Assembly: GCF_008245225.1 (NCBI RefSeq)
Contig: NZ_VTAW01000001.1
Location: 62,001 to 126,000, forward strand
From: Natrialba swarupiae
Lineage (GTDB): Archaea > Halobacteriota > Halobacteria > Halobacteriales > Natrialbaceae
DNA: 64,000 nucleotides
Direction of reading: 5' to 3'
A program made the translations under genes and the position numbers. Positions 24,826-34,429 of the stretch are shown here, in pieces; position 1 is the first letter of the stretch, and every line of letters starts with the position of its first letter. The notes under the pieces are model-generated. The model was not told the origin of the DNA. It ran no database searches and saw only the letters and a list, made by a program, of their open reading frames with translations.

Positions 24826-25425
24826 TTACGATTCGAACCGTTCGCCGGCCGGAATCGTTACCTCGAGCCAGTTTTCCTCCGGTGGGAGCGGACAGTCGTA
24901 GCTGTCACTGTACGCACAAAACGGCGTGTACGCCAGGTTGAAATCGAGGAGGATCTCGTCGCCGTCCGTGAGCTCTCGGTCGGGTGACAGCTCCATGTAC
25001 CGGCCGCCGCCGTAGCTTTGCTGGCCGGTCGTCTTGTCACGGAAGGGGACGAAAAGCGGCTGATCGCCCGAGCTCTCGAGACGGTAGGCCGCGAGTTCGA
25101 ACATACCGTCCGCGAGGTCGGGCTCCTCACGATCGAGCGTGAACTCGAGGGTCCTAACCCGCAGGTACCGCATCTCTCCGCCGGCGGTCGTCTCCATCAG
25201 GACGACCTCGGGATCGTCGTGAGTCTCGACCGTCGCCGTCACTCGGTAGGTCGGGTCCGGTTCGAAGTACGAGAGCCCGTCGAACGCGTCGCGGTCGTCC
25301 GGCGGGATCGGCGACTGGGGATGGGTGCCGAAGAACTCGTCTTTCTCGGCCCGTTTCTCCTCGAGTTCGGTCCGCCACCGATCTACGTCCACGTCGTCAC
25401 CCGTGCCGTCACCGGAGTCGCTCAT
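24826..25425 (-). CDS. DUF1684-family protein
   Basis: The 199-residue protein has WRTELEEKRAEKDEFFGTHPQSPIP near its start. Further on are FVPFRDKTTGQQSYGGGRYMEL and LDFNLAYTPFCAYSDSYDCPLPPEENWLEVTIPAGER, the signature end of the DUF1684 family. The conserved Cys, Asn and Pro residues are present. Function is unknown; the fold resembles lipocalin-like barrels. It is convergent with the methyltransferase (3 bases apart), and the phosphoesterase gene lies about 50 bases upstream on the same strand. Confidence 0.85.
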   Translation of the reverse strand: MSDSGDGTGDDVDVDRWRTELEEKRAEKDEFFGTHPQSPIPPDDRDAFDGLSYFEPDPTYRVTATVETHDDPEVVLMETTAGGEMRYLRVRTLEFTLDREEPDLADGMFELAAYRLESSGDQPLFVPFRDKTTGQQSYGGGRYMELSPDRELTDGDEILLDFNLAYTPFCAYSDSYDCPLPPEENWLEVTIPAGERFES

Positions 25426-25473
25426 AGCGGGACTACCGTCCGAGGACGGGAGTGAGTTGCGCTTTGGCACTGA

Positions 25474-25977
25474 TCACTCGAGGACCGATCGGAACCGGAC
25501 AGACTCGGAGCGCGTATCGAGGATCGCGACGGTCCGGTGGTCGTCCGGGATCGTCGGGAACTGTCCGCCAGGATTGAGCACTGTCGTTCGACCACGTTCC
25601 GTCCGCTCTCGCTCGTGGTGGTGGCCGTAACAGACGACGTCGTACGTCTCGGCGTCGGCGAGTGCCTCGACCTCCGCCTTCGACTCGCCGTGGAGAACGG
25701 CAACGGAGAGCCCGTCGAACTCGAGGCTCGCGAACCGGCCGTGGAGTTCGCTTTCCGACCCGAGGTCGTCGAAGGCCACCTCGAGCCCCGATATCTCGCC
25801 GTCGTTGTTCCCGAGGACGCCGTGGACCTCGAACCCCTCGAGGGCGGACAGCAGCGGCGGGGCTATGAAATCGCCACAGTGGACGACGATCTCGACGCCT
25901 TCCTCCGCGAATATCTCGGCGGCTCGCTCGGCGGCGTCGACGTTGTCGTGGGTATCTGCGATGATCCCGATGTTCAT
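25474..25977 (-). CDS. Metallophosphoesterase (YfcE/MJ0936 type)
   Basis: The 167-residue protein has the complete two-metal phosphodiesterase signature: GIIADTHDN, VVHCGDF, LGNND, VLHGES and CYGHHHE. Such enzymes hydrolyse phosphodiesters with manganese or nickel. The length suits the single-domain YfcE group. The upstream in-frame starts lack conservation, so the ATG at 25977 is chosen. It probably shares a transcript with the DUF1684 gene. Confidence 0.92.
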   Translation of the reverse strand: MNIGIIADTHDNVDAAERAAEIFAEEGVEIVVHCGDFIAPPLLSALEGFEVHGVLGNNDGEISGLEVAFDDLGSESELHGRFASLEFDGLSVAVLHGESKAEVEALADAETYDVVCYGHHHERERTERGRTTVLNPGGQFPTIPDDHRTVAILDTRSESVRFRSVLE

Positions 25978-26280
25978 ACGGGTATCCGTGCGGGCGAACC
26001 ACAAAGGCGTTCGGGAGCCGACGGAGTCGCGTCCGGGACCGAAGCCTCGATGACCGACTCGAGTTGAGTGTTGCGCTCGTTTTTGCCACGTCAGTTACGA
26101 CGAACGTATCACGCTGGATCTTGACGAGATTACCACGCGCTGGGTTCGTCGGATTTCGTCGTCCAGCACTCGACGAATTCCGGGGGCGAACTGCCGAGTT
26201 CAGCCCGTCTCGAGCGCTCACTGGGCAAAACGTCCCACATCTATAATTGTTTTCAACACGCTGGTCAGTGTGAGATTGGG
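25978..26280. other. Intergenic stretch, promoter only
   Basis: I see no gene here. A TATA-like CTATAATTG near 26240, about 40 bases before the histidine-kinase ATG, is the only clear signal. Confidence 0.5.
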
Positions 26281-27984
26281 ATGACGAGCGCAGAACAGTC
26301 GCTGACCTTCTTTATGCTGATCTGTGCCGTCCCCATCGCCGGAGTGGCGGCCTACGCGTTCCGCAAACGCGACGAGCCGGGTGCTCGTGGCCTCTTCCTC
26401 TGTGAACTCGGAATGGCCGGCTGGTCGATTCAACTCGCGTTGATCACCTGGCCGACCGCGGTCATGCCGGTATTTCTCAACACGACGATCCGGCACGTCT
26501 TCCAGATCCTCGTCATCTTCGGCTGGCCGCTTCTCGTCCTCGAGTACACGAGACGGGGACAGGTAACGGTCAAACGGCCGTGGCTGGTCGCGCTCCTGGT
26601 GGTCCCGGTCGTGACGGTCGTCCTCACCGCGACGAACCCGTGGCACCATCTCGTCCTCGCGCCGGAGACTCCGGGGGACCCCTCCGGAATCGCCGAGTTC
26701 GTCCTCGGACCGTGGTACATCGTCCACATCGGGTTCGCGGTGGCGATGGTGATGCTTCCCGCCGGTCTCCTCGCACAGGACCTCCGGTCGGCAGTCGGGG
26801 ATCACCGCAGACAGCTCCTGTTGCTCATCGCCGGCTGGGCCATCGGCTTTCCCGGCGCGCTCAACACGTATGTGTTCAGAAACGTCGACGCCGTTCCGCC
26901 CTACGTCGATCTGACGCCACTTCTGTTCCTCGTTACGACCGTGCTGTGGGGGCTCGCACTCTTTCGATACCAGCTCTTTGCCCTCGCGCCTGTCAGCCGT
27001 CGGAAAGCCGTCGAGACCATGTCCGATGCGCTGCTCTCCGTCGATACCGAGGGCGTCATCGTCGACAGCAATCCGGCCGCACGAGCGCTGTTCGACGTCA
27101 ACGGGAACTGTACCGGAGACGATCTCGAGTCCGTCTGTGGGGAGTACCCCGCGATCGTCGAACAGTACGAGCGCGGTGTCACGGCCGGGACCGAAGTCAG
27201 CCTCGAATCCGAGGGGGAGGTTCGTCACTTCTCGATGGACGTCCGACCGATCGAGCAGGGAGCGACGGCGACCGGCACGTTGCTTCTCTTGCGCGATATT
27301 ACGGAACTCAAAGAGCGCGAACAGGAACTCGACTTGCTCAAGCAGGTGCTCTCTCGCGTGTTCAGACACAACATCAGAAACGAGTTGACGATCCTACGTG
27401 GACACGCGGAGATCATCCAGGAGCGGGCCGACGACGGCCGGTTCGACGATCACGTCGCCGAGATCGTCGCCAACACCGATCGCATCCTGAGCCACAGCGA
27501 GAACGCCAAAGACCTCGAGACGATCATCGACGCCGAGACGGCCGACGAACGGATCCCACTCGACCCCGCCGTTCGGCGGTGTGCTCGAGCGTACGCCGAC
27601 GACCACCCGGGCGTCGAGATCGATATCGACGTCCCCCCCGAGGTGGTCGTTTCGGCACACCCGAGCATCGAGCGGGCGCTCGAGGAACTCGTCCAGAACG
27701 CCGTCGCTCACCACGACGGCTCCGATTCGATCCGAATCGACGTTCGTGCCCGACCGACGGATGGCACTGTCCGTCTCGTCGTCGCGGACGACGGCCCAGG
27801 TATCGATTCTCACGAGATCGAGACGCTACAGGCCGGGGAGGAAACCGACCTCCAGCACGGCTCCGGGATCGGACTCTGGATGGTCGATCTCGTCGTTCGC
27901 AAGTCCGGTGGCTCGCTCCGGATCGACGACGACTCCGAACTCGGCGGCACGCGAGTGTGTATCGAGCTTCCACGGGCCGACTGA
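26281..27984 (+). CDS. Membrane histidine kinase (7TM sensor, PAS, HisKA, HATPase)
   Basis: The 567-residue sensor begins with seven hydrophobic helices (residues 5-240) of the histidine-kinase N-terminal 7TM type. A PAS domain follows (ALLSVDTEGVIVDSNPAARALFDVNG). The H-box is VFRHNIRNELTILRGH (phospho-His about residue 362). The ATPase domain has the N-box LVQNAVAHHDG, VADDGPGID and GSGIGLWMVD. All catalytic boxes are intact. No response regulator is adjacent, which is usual in haloarchaea. It ends seven bases from the convergent RIO1 gene. Confidence 0.92.
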   Translation: MTSAEQSLTFFMLICAVPIAGVAAYAFRKRDEPGARGLFLCELGMAGWSIQLALITWPTAVMPVFLNTTIRHVFQILVIFGWPLLVLEYTRRGQVTVKRPWLVALLVVPVVTVVLTATNPWHHLVLAPETPGDPSGIAEFVLGPWYIVHIGFAVAMVMLPAGLLAQDLRSAVGDHRRQLLLLIAGWAIGFPGALNTYVFRNVDAVPPYVDLTPLLFLVTTVLWGLALFRYQLFALAPVSRRKAVETMSDALLSVDTEGVIVDSNPAARALFDVNGNCTGDDLESVCGEYPAIVEQYERGVTAGTEVSLESEGEVRHFSMDVRPIEQGATATGTLLLLRDITELKEREQELDLLKQVLSRVFRHNIRNELTILRGHAEIIQERADDGRFDDHVAEIVANTDRILSHSENAKDLETIIDAETADERIPLDPAVRRCARAYADDHPGVEIDIDVPPEVVVSAHPSIERALEELVQNAVAHHDGSDSIRIDVRARPTDGTVRLVVADDGPGIDSHEIETLQAGEETDLQHGSGIGLWMVDLVVRKSGGSLRIDDDSELGGTRVCIELPRAD

Positions 27985-27991
27985 TACGGGG

Positions 27992-28861
27992 TCAGTCTCG
28001 AGACGGATCCGGCTCCGGCGTCGTGACGAACTCGAGCAGTTCGTCGGGGTCGGTCTCGAGTCCCTGCCGGGAAAAGAAGCTCGCGACGTTCTCACAGTCA
28101 CGCTCCAGGAAGTCGCGGCTGTTGGGGTGGTGGACGGTGACGGCCTGCCCGACGTCGATGATCACCAGTTGTCCCTCGTCGAAGACGACGTTGTACTCGC
28201 TCAGGTCGCCGTGGATGATCCCGGCCGAGTAGAGCCGGCGCATGTACTCGCGCATGACCTCGTAGGCGGTCTCGGGGTTCTCGATGTGGACCTCACCGAG
28301 GCGTTTTGCGCGCCCCTCCTCGTTGCCGATGTACTCCATGACGAGGACGTTGCGTTCGGCGGCGATCGGTTCCGGGACGCGGACGCCCGCCTTCTGGGCC
28401 CGCCGGAGGTTCGCCAGTTCCTTCTTGGTCCAGGCGAGGACGACGTCTTTCTTCTTGCCACCCAGCCCCTCGAATCGCGGGTCGCCCTCGAGATAGTCAC
28501 GCATCTGGCGGAAGTTCGACGCGTTGATCCGGTAGACCTTCACGGCGACTTCGCGGCCATCGCCCTGTGCGTGGTAGACGTTTGCCTCCTTGCCCGTCGA
28601 GAGTGGGCCACCGAAGGCCTCGACGTAGCCGTCCTGGACGAGTTTGTAGAGTGCCGCCAGCGTCGCGTCGTCGAACACCGACTGTTCGACCTTGAACTGG
28701 TCGGCGTCTTTGATCCGCTCTTCGAACTGCTCGAACTTTCGGTCGCGCTTGCGGGCGATGCGATCGGCCTCAGTATCCGAGACGTCGATCTCCTCCCACT
28801 CGTCGCCTGGAACCTCCGTCTCCTCGAGGTCGACCAGTCCGTACTCCGTTCCCGTTTCCAT
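27992..28861 (-). CDS. rio1: RIO1-type serine/threonine protein kinase
   Basis: The 289-residue kinase acts in late small-subunit ribosome maturation. The nucleotide loop is LSTGKEANVYHA and the Lys is in EVAVKVYRI. The STGKEA motif and the catalytic IIHGDLSEYNVVF are RIO-type, and the metal-binding Asp is in LVIIDVGQAV. The N-terminal part has the charged helix typical of RIO1. The start at 28861 follows from the MET...GLVDLEE opening. The 5' side faces the TackOD1-like gene. Confidence 0.93.
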   Translation of the reverse strand: METGTEYGLVDLEETEVPGDEWEEIDVSDTEADRIARKRDRKFEQFEERIKDADQFKVEQSVFDDATLAALYKLVQDGYVEAFGGPLSTGKEANVYHAQGDGREVAVKVYRINASNFRQMRDYLEGDPRFEGLGGKKKDVVLAWTKKELANLRRAQKAGVRVPEPIAAERNVLVMEYIGNEEGRAKRLGEVHIENPETAYEVMREYMRRLYSAGIIHGDLSEYNVVFDEGQLVIIDVGQAVTVHHPNSRDFLERDCENVASFFSRQGLETDPDELLEFVTTPEPDPSRD

Positions 28862-28917
28862 CTACCGTGGTATACTCTCCCAGCAGGGTAAAGTGCTGGG
28901 TCTCGCCACGGGGCCGG

Positions 28918-29904
28918 TCAGCTCCTGGCGGTCGACGACGAAACGAACGATCTGACCCGATCGAGCAGTCGGTCGTCGCCGCCGGTCGGCTCGACACGGT
29001 ACTCACTCGAGAGGTCGCCTCCCGTCGCGCTCACCATCGTGACGTCTTCTGCGTCGAGTATCTCCGCGACGCCTTCGTCGACCGAGCCGTTCGTCGAGAG
29101 CACGATCGGTCGAGCGTCTACCTCCCGTGCAATCTTGGCGAGTCGGCGGACGTCCTCGGAGTCGGGAGAGTCGTGGACGCCCGCGACGATCCGATCGTCG
29201 AGGAGGTCGTCTTCCGCGTACACGTGCACGGGCAACTCCGTCTCCGCCGCGGGCGGAGACACGTCGACGCTCGTCTCGTATCCGCGACTCTCGAGGGCTT
29301 GCGCGAGCGATCGCCGCGCGTCCTGTTGGTCGGCGAGCCACCGCTCTCCGGCGGACGTCAGGTAGTACCTGTTGAGCGGCTGTTCGCGAGCCTCAGCCGG
29401 TGGGTACGTGCGCGGACACTCCCGACACCACAGTCGGTGGACCGGCGAGTCGGTCCAGGAATCACAATCGTGACACCGATAGTGCTGACCGCGCTCGAGG
29501 TCGTCCCGGGCAACGTCCGCGTCACAATCCGGACAGTTCGACGCGTCCGCGTGCGCCGCGTCGTCGTCCGGGGGCTCCTCGAGCGGTTCGCCACACTCTG
29601 GGTGGACGACCGTCGTCTCCCACGTCCCGTGAACCGAGCTACAGCTCGGACAGCCGGTGCTGTATTGCATCCCTTCGGCGGCGCAGTTCGGACAGACGTA
29701 CACCTTGTGTTCGAACGACGACGAGAGGACGCCGCTGTCGGCCATCGCCTCGAGAACGTCGATAGCCGTCCCGTCCCGCTCGTCGAGGTGTCGCTCGACC
29801 GCGGGGTAGGTGACGTCCCCGGTTTCGTCGATCGACGGCTCGAACGCGTCGCGGTCGTCGCGGTGCAATTCGCTTACGGCCCGGAGCTTGCCTGGTGATA
29901 CCAT
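28918..29904 (-). CDS. TackOD1-like zinc-ribbon protein
   Basis: The 328-residue protein has an N-terminal helical part and then a cluster of Cys pairs between residues 70 and 185 (CPNCAAEG, CPSCSS, CPDCDADV, CHDCDS, CRECPR). This is the multi-zinc-ribbon pattern of TackOD1 domains, which are thought to act as output or binding modules with receiver domains. The C-terminal 140 residues look like a receiver-like alpha/beta domain (IVAGVHDSPDSEDVRRLAKIAREVDARPIVLS). Its role is unknown. The ATG at 29904 is the first start before conserved sequence. Confidence 0.7.
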   Translation of the reverse strand: MVSPGKLRAVSELHRDDRDAFEPSIDETGDVTYPAVERHLDERDGTAIDVLEAMADSGVLSSSFEHKVYVCPNCAAEGMQYSTGCPSCSSVHGTWETTVVHPECGEPLEEPPDDDAAHADASNCPDCDADVARDDLERGQHYRCHDCDSWTDSPVHRLWCRECPRTYPPAEAREQPLNRYYLTSAGERWLADQQDARRSLAQALESRGYETSVDVSPPAAETELPVHVYAEDDLLDDRIVAGVHDSPDSEDVRRLAKIAREVDARPIVLSTNGSVDEGVAEILDAEDVTMVSATGGDLSSEYRVEPTGGDDRLLDRVRSFVSSSTARS

Positions 29905-30160
29905 GGACGGATACGCTCGTCCGTTCCGACCGCCCGCGTCGGCTTTAGTATGGGCTGATTTATCCGAAGACCTGGGAGAGCGGCGCTCTCGGCGCGTTTG
30001 ACCGCACGAACCCAAGAGGGTAGCAGACGAGTACACGTGGCTGTCATGACACGATCGGCGACCGGTCGATTCGACTCGTCGACACCTGCTCGAGGGTAGC
30101 ATCCCCCGAGTCGAGTCATCGTCTTTAGGAGGTGGTGGTTCGAACCATCGACCCAGAGCC

Positions 30161-32272
30161 ATGTCCGCCGCCGACGCGCCCGAGGAAGGCAATCCGTATC
30201 TTCGGGATCCGCCGACGGAGTTCGATCCGCTCGAGGACCTCTCGGAGGACGAGGCCCGCGAGCACGTCGAGTTGCTCCGAGAGGCGATCCGCGAACACGA
30301 TCGCCGGTACTACGTCGAGAACGATCCGATCGTCGCCGACCGCACCTACGACGCGCTGTTCGCGCGCCTCCGGGAACTCGAGGAGGCGTTCGACCTCGCC
30401 CATCCCGACAGCCCCACGCGGAGCGTCGGCGGCGAACCGATCGAGGAGTTCGAGACGGTCGAACACGTCGCGCCGATGCTCTCGATCGACCAGAGCGGCG
30501 AGGCTGGCGACGTCCGGGAGTTCGACGAGCGCGTGCGACGGGAGGTGGGGGACGTCGAGTACGTCTGTGAACCGAAGTTCGACGGCGTCTCGATGGAGTT
30601 CGTCTACGAGGACGGCTCGCTCGAGCGCGCCGTGACCCGCGGCGACGGCCGCGAGGGCGACGACGTGACCCGAAACGCCCGGACGATCGGCTCCGTTCCC
30701 CAACGTCTCCACGGCAACTACCCCGACTTTCTCGCCGTCCGCGGCGAGGTCTACATGCCCAAAGACGCCTTTCAGGAACACAACCGCGAGCGGATCGAAC
30801 GCGGCGAGGACCCCTTCGCCAACCCTCGAAACGCCACCGCGGGGACGATCCGTCAGCTCGACCCCTCCGTCGTCGCCGAGCGCCCGCTCGAGGTCTTTTA
30901 CTTCGACGTCCTCGACTCGAGCGACGGGGCCGACACTCACCGGGAGGAACTCGAGCGCTTCCCCGAGTGGGGGCTGCGGGTCAACGACCGCGTCGAGGTC
31001 GCCGACGGCTCCGGCGAACGGTCAGCGATCGAGGCGGCGATCGACTACCGCGATCGGATGCTCGAGGCTCGCGACGACCTTCCCTACGAGATCGACGGCG
31101 TCGTCGTCAAAGTCGACGACCGCGACGCCCGCGAGCAACTCGGGCGAACCGCTCGCCACGACCGCTGGGCGTTCGCCTACAAGTTCCCCGCCCGCGCGGA
31201 GGTGACGCCGATCGTCGACGTCGCGGTCCAGATCGGCCGCACGGGACGGGTAACGCCAGTCGCCTTGCTCGAGCCGGTCGACGTCGGCGGCGTCACCGTC
31301 TCCCGGGCGAGCCTGCACAATCCCGAGGAGATCGCGGCAAAGAACGTCGACGTCGGCGATACGGTCCGCGTCCAGCGGGCGGGCGACGTGATCCCCTACG
31401 TAGAGGAAGTGGTCGAGAAAGGCGACGAGAACGAACCAGAGAGCCACTACGAACTCCCCGATCGCTGTCCAGTCTGTGACAGCGCCATCGAGCGCGACGG
31501 GCCGATGGCCTACTGTACGGGCGGGTTAGCGTGTGACGCCCAGCTTCGACGTTCAATCGAGTACTACGCCAGCGACGACGGCCTCGACCTCGAGGGGGTA
31601 GGCGAGAAGACCGTGCGCCAGCTCGTCGACGAGGGACTGCTCGAGTCGATCGCGGACCTCTACGAACTCGAGTCAGAGTCCCTCGTCGCCCTCGAGGGGT
31701 GGGGGGAGACGAGCGCGACGAATCTCCTGTCCGAACTCGATTCGGCCCGTGAGCCGCCGCTTCCGAACTTCCTCTCGGCGCTCGGCGTCCCACACGTCGG
31801 GCCGGCGACGGCTCGGGAACTCGCCCGCGAGTTCGGGACGTTCGAGGCGATCCACGAGACGGCCGAGACCGAACCCGACCGGCTCGAGGGCGTCGACGAC
31901 GTGGGCGAGACGGTCGCCGAACAGATCCACGACTTCTTCGTGAGCGAGGCCAACGCCGCCGCGGTCGACGCCATCCTCGAGCACGTCTCGCCCCAGGAAG
32001 TCGACCTCGAGACCGGCGGCGACGAACTCGAGGGGCTCACCTTCGTCTTCACCGGCTCGCTCGAGGGGATGACTCGAGGCGACGCACAGGAGCTGGTGGA
32101 GGCCCACGGTGCGAACGCGACCTCGAGCGTCTCGGGCAACACCGATTACCTCGTCGTCGGCGACAACCCCGGACAGACCAAACGCGACGACGCCGCCGAA
32201 AACGACGTCCCGATCGTCGACGAGGAGGCGTTCCGGGAGTTGCTCGGGGCGAGCGGCATCGACCTCAGGTAG
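30161..32272 (+). CDS. ligA: NAD-dependent DNA ligase LigA
   Basis: The 703-residue ligase seals nicks using NAD+. Domain Ia binds NMN (REHDRRYYVENDPIVADRTYDALF). The adenylation domain has the active Lys in YVCEPKFDGVSMEF. An OB fold follows, with a zinc finger (CPVCDSAIE, then Cys 441-461), the HhH region, and a C-terminal BRCT domain (GLTFVFTGSLEGMTRGDAQ). It is full length. Haloarchaea carry this bacterial-type ligase besides an ATP-dependent one, a known case of ancient gene transfer. Confidence 0.96.
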   Translation: MSAADAPEEGNPYLRDPPTEFDPLEDLSEDEAREHVELLREAIREHDRRYYVENDPIVADRTYDALFARLRELEEAFDLAHPDSPTRSVGGEPIEEFETVEHVAPMLSIDQSGEAGDVREFDERVRREVGDVEYVCEPKFDGVSMEFVYEDGSLERAVTRGDGREGDDVTRNARTIGSVPQRLHGNYPDFLAVRGEVYMPKDAFQEHNRERIERGEDPFANPRNATAGTIRQLDPSVVAERPLEVFYFDVLDSSDGADTHREELERFPEWGLRVNDRVEVADGSGERSAIEAAIDYRDRMLEARDDLPYEIDGVVVKVDDRDAREQLGRTARHDRWAFAYKFPARAEVTPIVDVAVQIGRTGRVTPVALLEPVDVGGVTVSRASLHNPEEIAAKNVDVGDTVRVQRAGDVIPYVEEVVEKGDENEPESHYELPDRCPVCDSAIERDGPMAYCTGGLACDAQLRRSIEYYASDDGLDLEGVGEKTVRQLVDEGLLESIADLYELESESLVALEGWGETSATNLLSELDSAREPPLPNFLSALGVPHVGPATARELAREFGTFEAIHETAETEPDRLEGVDDVGETVAEQIHDFFVSEANAAAVDAILEHVSPQEVDLETGGDELEGLTFVFTGSLEGMTRGDAQELVEAHGANATSSVSGNTDYLVVGDNPGQTKRDDAAENDVPIVDEEAFRELLGASGIDLR

Positions 32273-32375
32273 GCCCGGACGAGAGGTGGCACGACTTCGA
32301 GGGTGTGGCCGCCGGGGAACTGTCCTCGATCGCCACGTCGTACTCGAGAAAGCGACAGCTACATGCTCCTACTCG

Positions 32376-33320
32376 GTGTACCACCGGGACGAACCCGTGA
32401 TCGATCGTCGTTCGCTGTCGATCTTCTTCGGCTCGCTCGTGGCGCTCTCGAGTGGCTTCGTCGCCGTCTCGAGACTCACAGGCGTGAGCATGATCGTCCT
32501 CGCCCCGGCGTACATGTTCACCCCGATGTTCGCGGGGATCGTCACCTGTATCGTCGGGCGTCCGTCGTTCGAACGCGCGGGGCTTCGGTTCCCGTCGAAC
32601 CGACTCGTCTGGCTCGGCGTCGCCGCCGTCGTGCCGATCGCGTTGCTTCTGGTCGGTACCGGCGTTTCGTTACTCCTTCCTGGCGTCGAGTTCGTCCCAG
32701 ACGCCGATCCACTCACCGGTGAGGGGACCGAGTTCGCGCCGGCGGAGGAACCGGCCGGGCCGTCGCTGCCGGGCTGGCCGCTCAACCTCCTGTTCGCTGT
32801 CGTCCTCGCCATCGCGGTCGGCGCGACGATCAACGCGGTCTTCGCGTTCGGCGAGGAGTTCGGCTGGCGGGGTGTCCTCCTCACCGAACTCGCACCGCTT
32901 GGCTTCTGGGGCGCGTCGGCCGTGATCGGGGTCGTCTGGGGACTCTGGCACGCTCCAGTCGTCCTGGCGGGCTACAACTTCCCGTCCAACCCCGTTCTCG
33001 GCGTCGGCGTGATGACCCTGGCCTGTCTCGCGATGTCGCCGGTGTATACGTATCTCACCGTCACGGCGCGGTCGGTACTCGCGCCGTCGATCTTCCACGG
33101 CATCTTCAACGCCTTCGCCGCGACGATGTTTGTCTTCGCACAGGGCGGTTCCGAACTCCTCGTCAACCCCGTCGGCGGGGTCGGCATCCTCGTCTTCGTC
33201 GTCGCCGCCCTCCTGGTCGCCGTCTCTGGGCCACCCACGCTCGACCGCGACTGGGCGCTCGAGGGCGATGTCGCGGACGGGCCTCGAGCGGACGCCGACG
33301 CCGAATCCGCAGACGCGTAG
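32376..33320 (+). CDS. CPBP-family intramembrane metalloprotease
   Basis: The 314-residue membrane protein has about eight helices. It carries the CPBP (Abi) motifs: FGEEFGWRGVLLTEL with the EExxxR signature, VVWGLWHAPVVLAGYN with the catalytic His, and SIFHGIFNAFAATMF with a further His. These proteases process prenylated or other membrane peptides. The start is uncertain: GTG codons at 32376 and 32397 are both possible, and no clear TATA box resolves them. Confidence 0.85.
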   Translation: MYHRDEPVIDRRSLSIFFGSLVALSSGFVAVSRLTGVSMIVLAPAYMFTPMFAGIVTCIVGRPSFERAGLRFPSNRLVWLGVAAVVPIALLLVGTGVSLLLPGVEFVPDADPLTGEGTEFAPAEEPAGPSLPGWPLNLLFAVVLAIAVGATINAVFAFGEEFGWRGVLLTELAPLGFWGASAVIGVVWGLWHAPVVLAGYNFPSNPVLGVGVMTLACLAMSPVYTYLTVTARSVLAPSIFHGIFNAFAATMFVFAQGGSELLVNPVGGVGILVFVVAALLVAVSGPPTLDRDWALEGDVADGPRADADAESADA

Positions 33321-33695
33321 CCCCGGGATCGAGGGTCTTGGGGCTACCAGTGGTTGAGAACACAGTTATTTTATTCAGCAGAGTGGCTGCAACGATTGTT
33401 CGATACAGGCGAAGAAGTGTGCACTCACCGCGAGCGAACGACGTGAGCGAGCGGGCCGACGACCGACCCGAAGGGGAGGGAGGAGTGCTTTTTATCAACG
33501 TTTTGCCGAGTGCGGTCGCTCTGCGACCGCACGCAGAGCAAAAGGTTGGCACACGTAGTTATCGCACTGTATTCAATTACAGAAATACGGTGGAATGAAG
33601 AATTCGAACTGCTATGGTGAACTTCCAGCAATTCCTGGGCTATGTACCAAAGTCCATAGGATTATGGCGATGGAGCTAATAACATAGGATAGCGG
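33321..33695. other. Hairpin-containing intergenic stretch
   Basis: No gene is visible. The segment 33420-33545 contains short self-complementary words (GAGCGAACGACGTGAGCGAG), a T-rich CTTTTTATCAACGTTTTGCC stretch and a perfect 10-base-pair hairpin at 33510-33532 (GTGCGGTCGC, loop TCT, GCGACCGCAC). It marks the left edge of an accessory patch. Confidence 0.55.
33510..33532. repeat. Perfect 10-bp hairpin
   Basis: GTGCGGTCGC and GCGACCGCAC pair across the loop TCT, with T-rich sequence just upstream. It could be a terminator-like or mobile-element-derived structure. Confidence 0.6.
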
Positions 33696-34001
33696 ATGGC
33701 GTCCTACATCACTATCGTAGACTGGAAGGATGTCGAAGACGGATACGTCGTTGATGTCACCATCCGACAGACGGAGGATGAGAAGTATCCGAGCGGGTGG
33801 GACTACGGTCTTCACCTTGGAGAAGTCGGCGGGGATACCATCCTTCGCTACGACAACGCCCACGAACGGACGAAGGGTCACGAGCACCACACCCATGACG
33901 GTGTCGAAATCATCGAATTCCCTGGGATGCTGACGCTCTACGACCAGTTCAAACGAGAGACTGAAGCAATATCGTCTGTTTCGTGGAATTGGCCTGAGTA
34001 G
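33696..34001 (+). CDS. TumE/DUF6516-like toxin
   Basis: The 101-residue protein (MASYITIVDWKDVEDGYVVD..., GWDYGLHLGEVGGDTILRYDNAHERTKGHEHHTHDG) matches the TumE/DUF6516 family of small toxins. The family pattern of a YDNAH...HHH core is visible at residues 52-68. These toxins are paired with a DNA-binding antitoxin of the HVO_A0114 type, and exactly such a gene follows 23 bases downstream. The mode of toxicity is not established here. The region is lower in G+C than its surroundings, suggesting acquisition. Confidence 0.8.
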   Translation: MASYITIVDWKDVEDGYVVDVTIRQTEDEKYPSGWDYGLHLGEVGGDTILRYDNAHERTKGHEHHTHDGVEIIEFPGMLTLYDQFKRETEAISSVSWNWPE

Positions 34002-34024
34002 GACGCCTCTAGGAGGTACAAACA

Positions 34025-34429
34025 ATGCCCACGCTCAAAGTCACAGTCGGCAAACGCGACCGCCTCGACCAGCACACGCGCAGCCGTATCAAGGCCGCCC
34101 AGGAGGGTGAAGAACTCGACGACGCCCAGCCGGTATTGAACTTCGGATCGTATACAGAACTCAGTCGCCTGCTCAGCCCGAAGAATCTGGAATTGTTGGA
34201 GGCAATATCCAAACACGACCCCGAGAGTATCCGCGAAGCCGCTGCCTTGGTGGAGCGAGACTACAAGCAGGTCCATCGGAACCTTTCCGAACTCGAGGAC
34301 ATCGGTGTCCTCGAGTTCGAAGGCGGTGGATCGGGCCAGGCGAAGCAGCCGAAGTTAGCCTACGATGGTCTCGAAATCGACATCCCGTTTGCAAGGTCGA
34401 ACGGGAGTTTCGGTGCAGCCGCACCTTGA
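34025..34429 (+). CDS. HVO_A0114-type winged-helix antitoxin (TumA-like)
   Basis: The 134-residue protein has an N-terminal stretch (PTLKVTVGKRDRLDQHTRSRIKAA) and a winged helix-turn-helix (LELLEAISKHDPESIREAAALVERDYKQVHRNLSELEDIGVLEFEGGG). The VERDYKQVHRNL recognition helix is the hallmark of the HVO_A0114 family. It lies directly after the toxin-like gene and has a strong Shine-Dalgarno sequence (AGGAGGT, 8 bases before the ATG), unusual in this mostly leaderless genome. It probably neutralises the toxin and represses the pair. Confidence 0.82.
   Translation: MPTLKVTVGKRDRLDQHTRSRIKAAQEGEELDDAQPVLNFGSYTELSRLLSPKNLELLEAISKHDPESIREAAALVERDYKQVHRNLSELEDIGVLEFEGGGSGQAKQPKLAYDGLEIDIPFARSNGSFGAAAP

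Noticed and set aside
27982-27994. TGATACGGGG at the end of the histidine-kinase gene, like the palindrome arm
   Set aside because: Only the first eight bases match, there is no second arm, and the convergent RIO1 stop follows seven bases later. I treat it as chance or a vanished remnant and did not count it.
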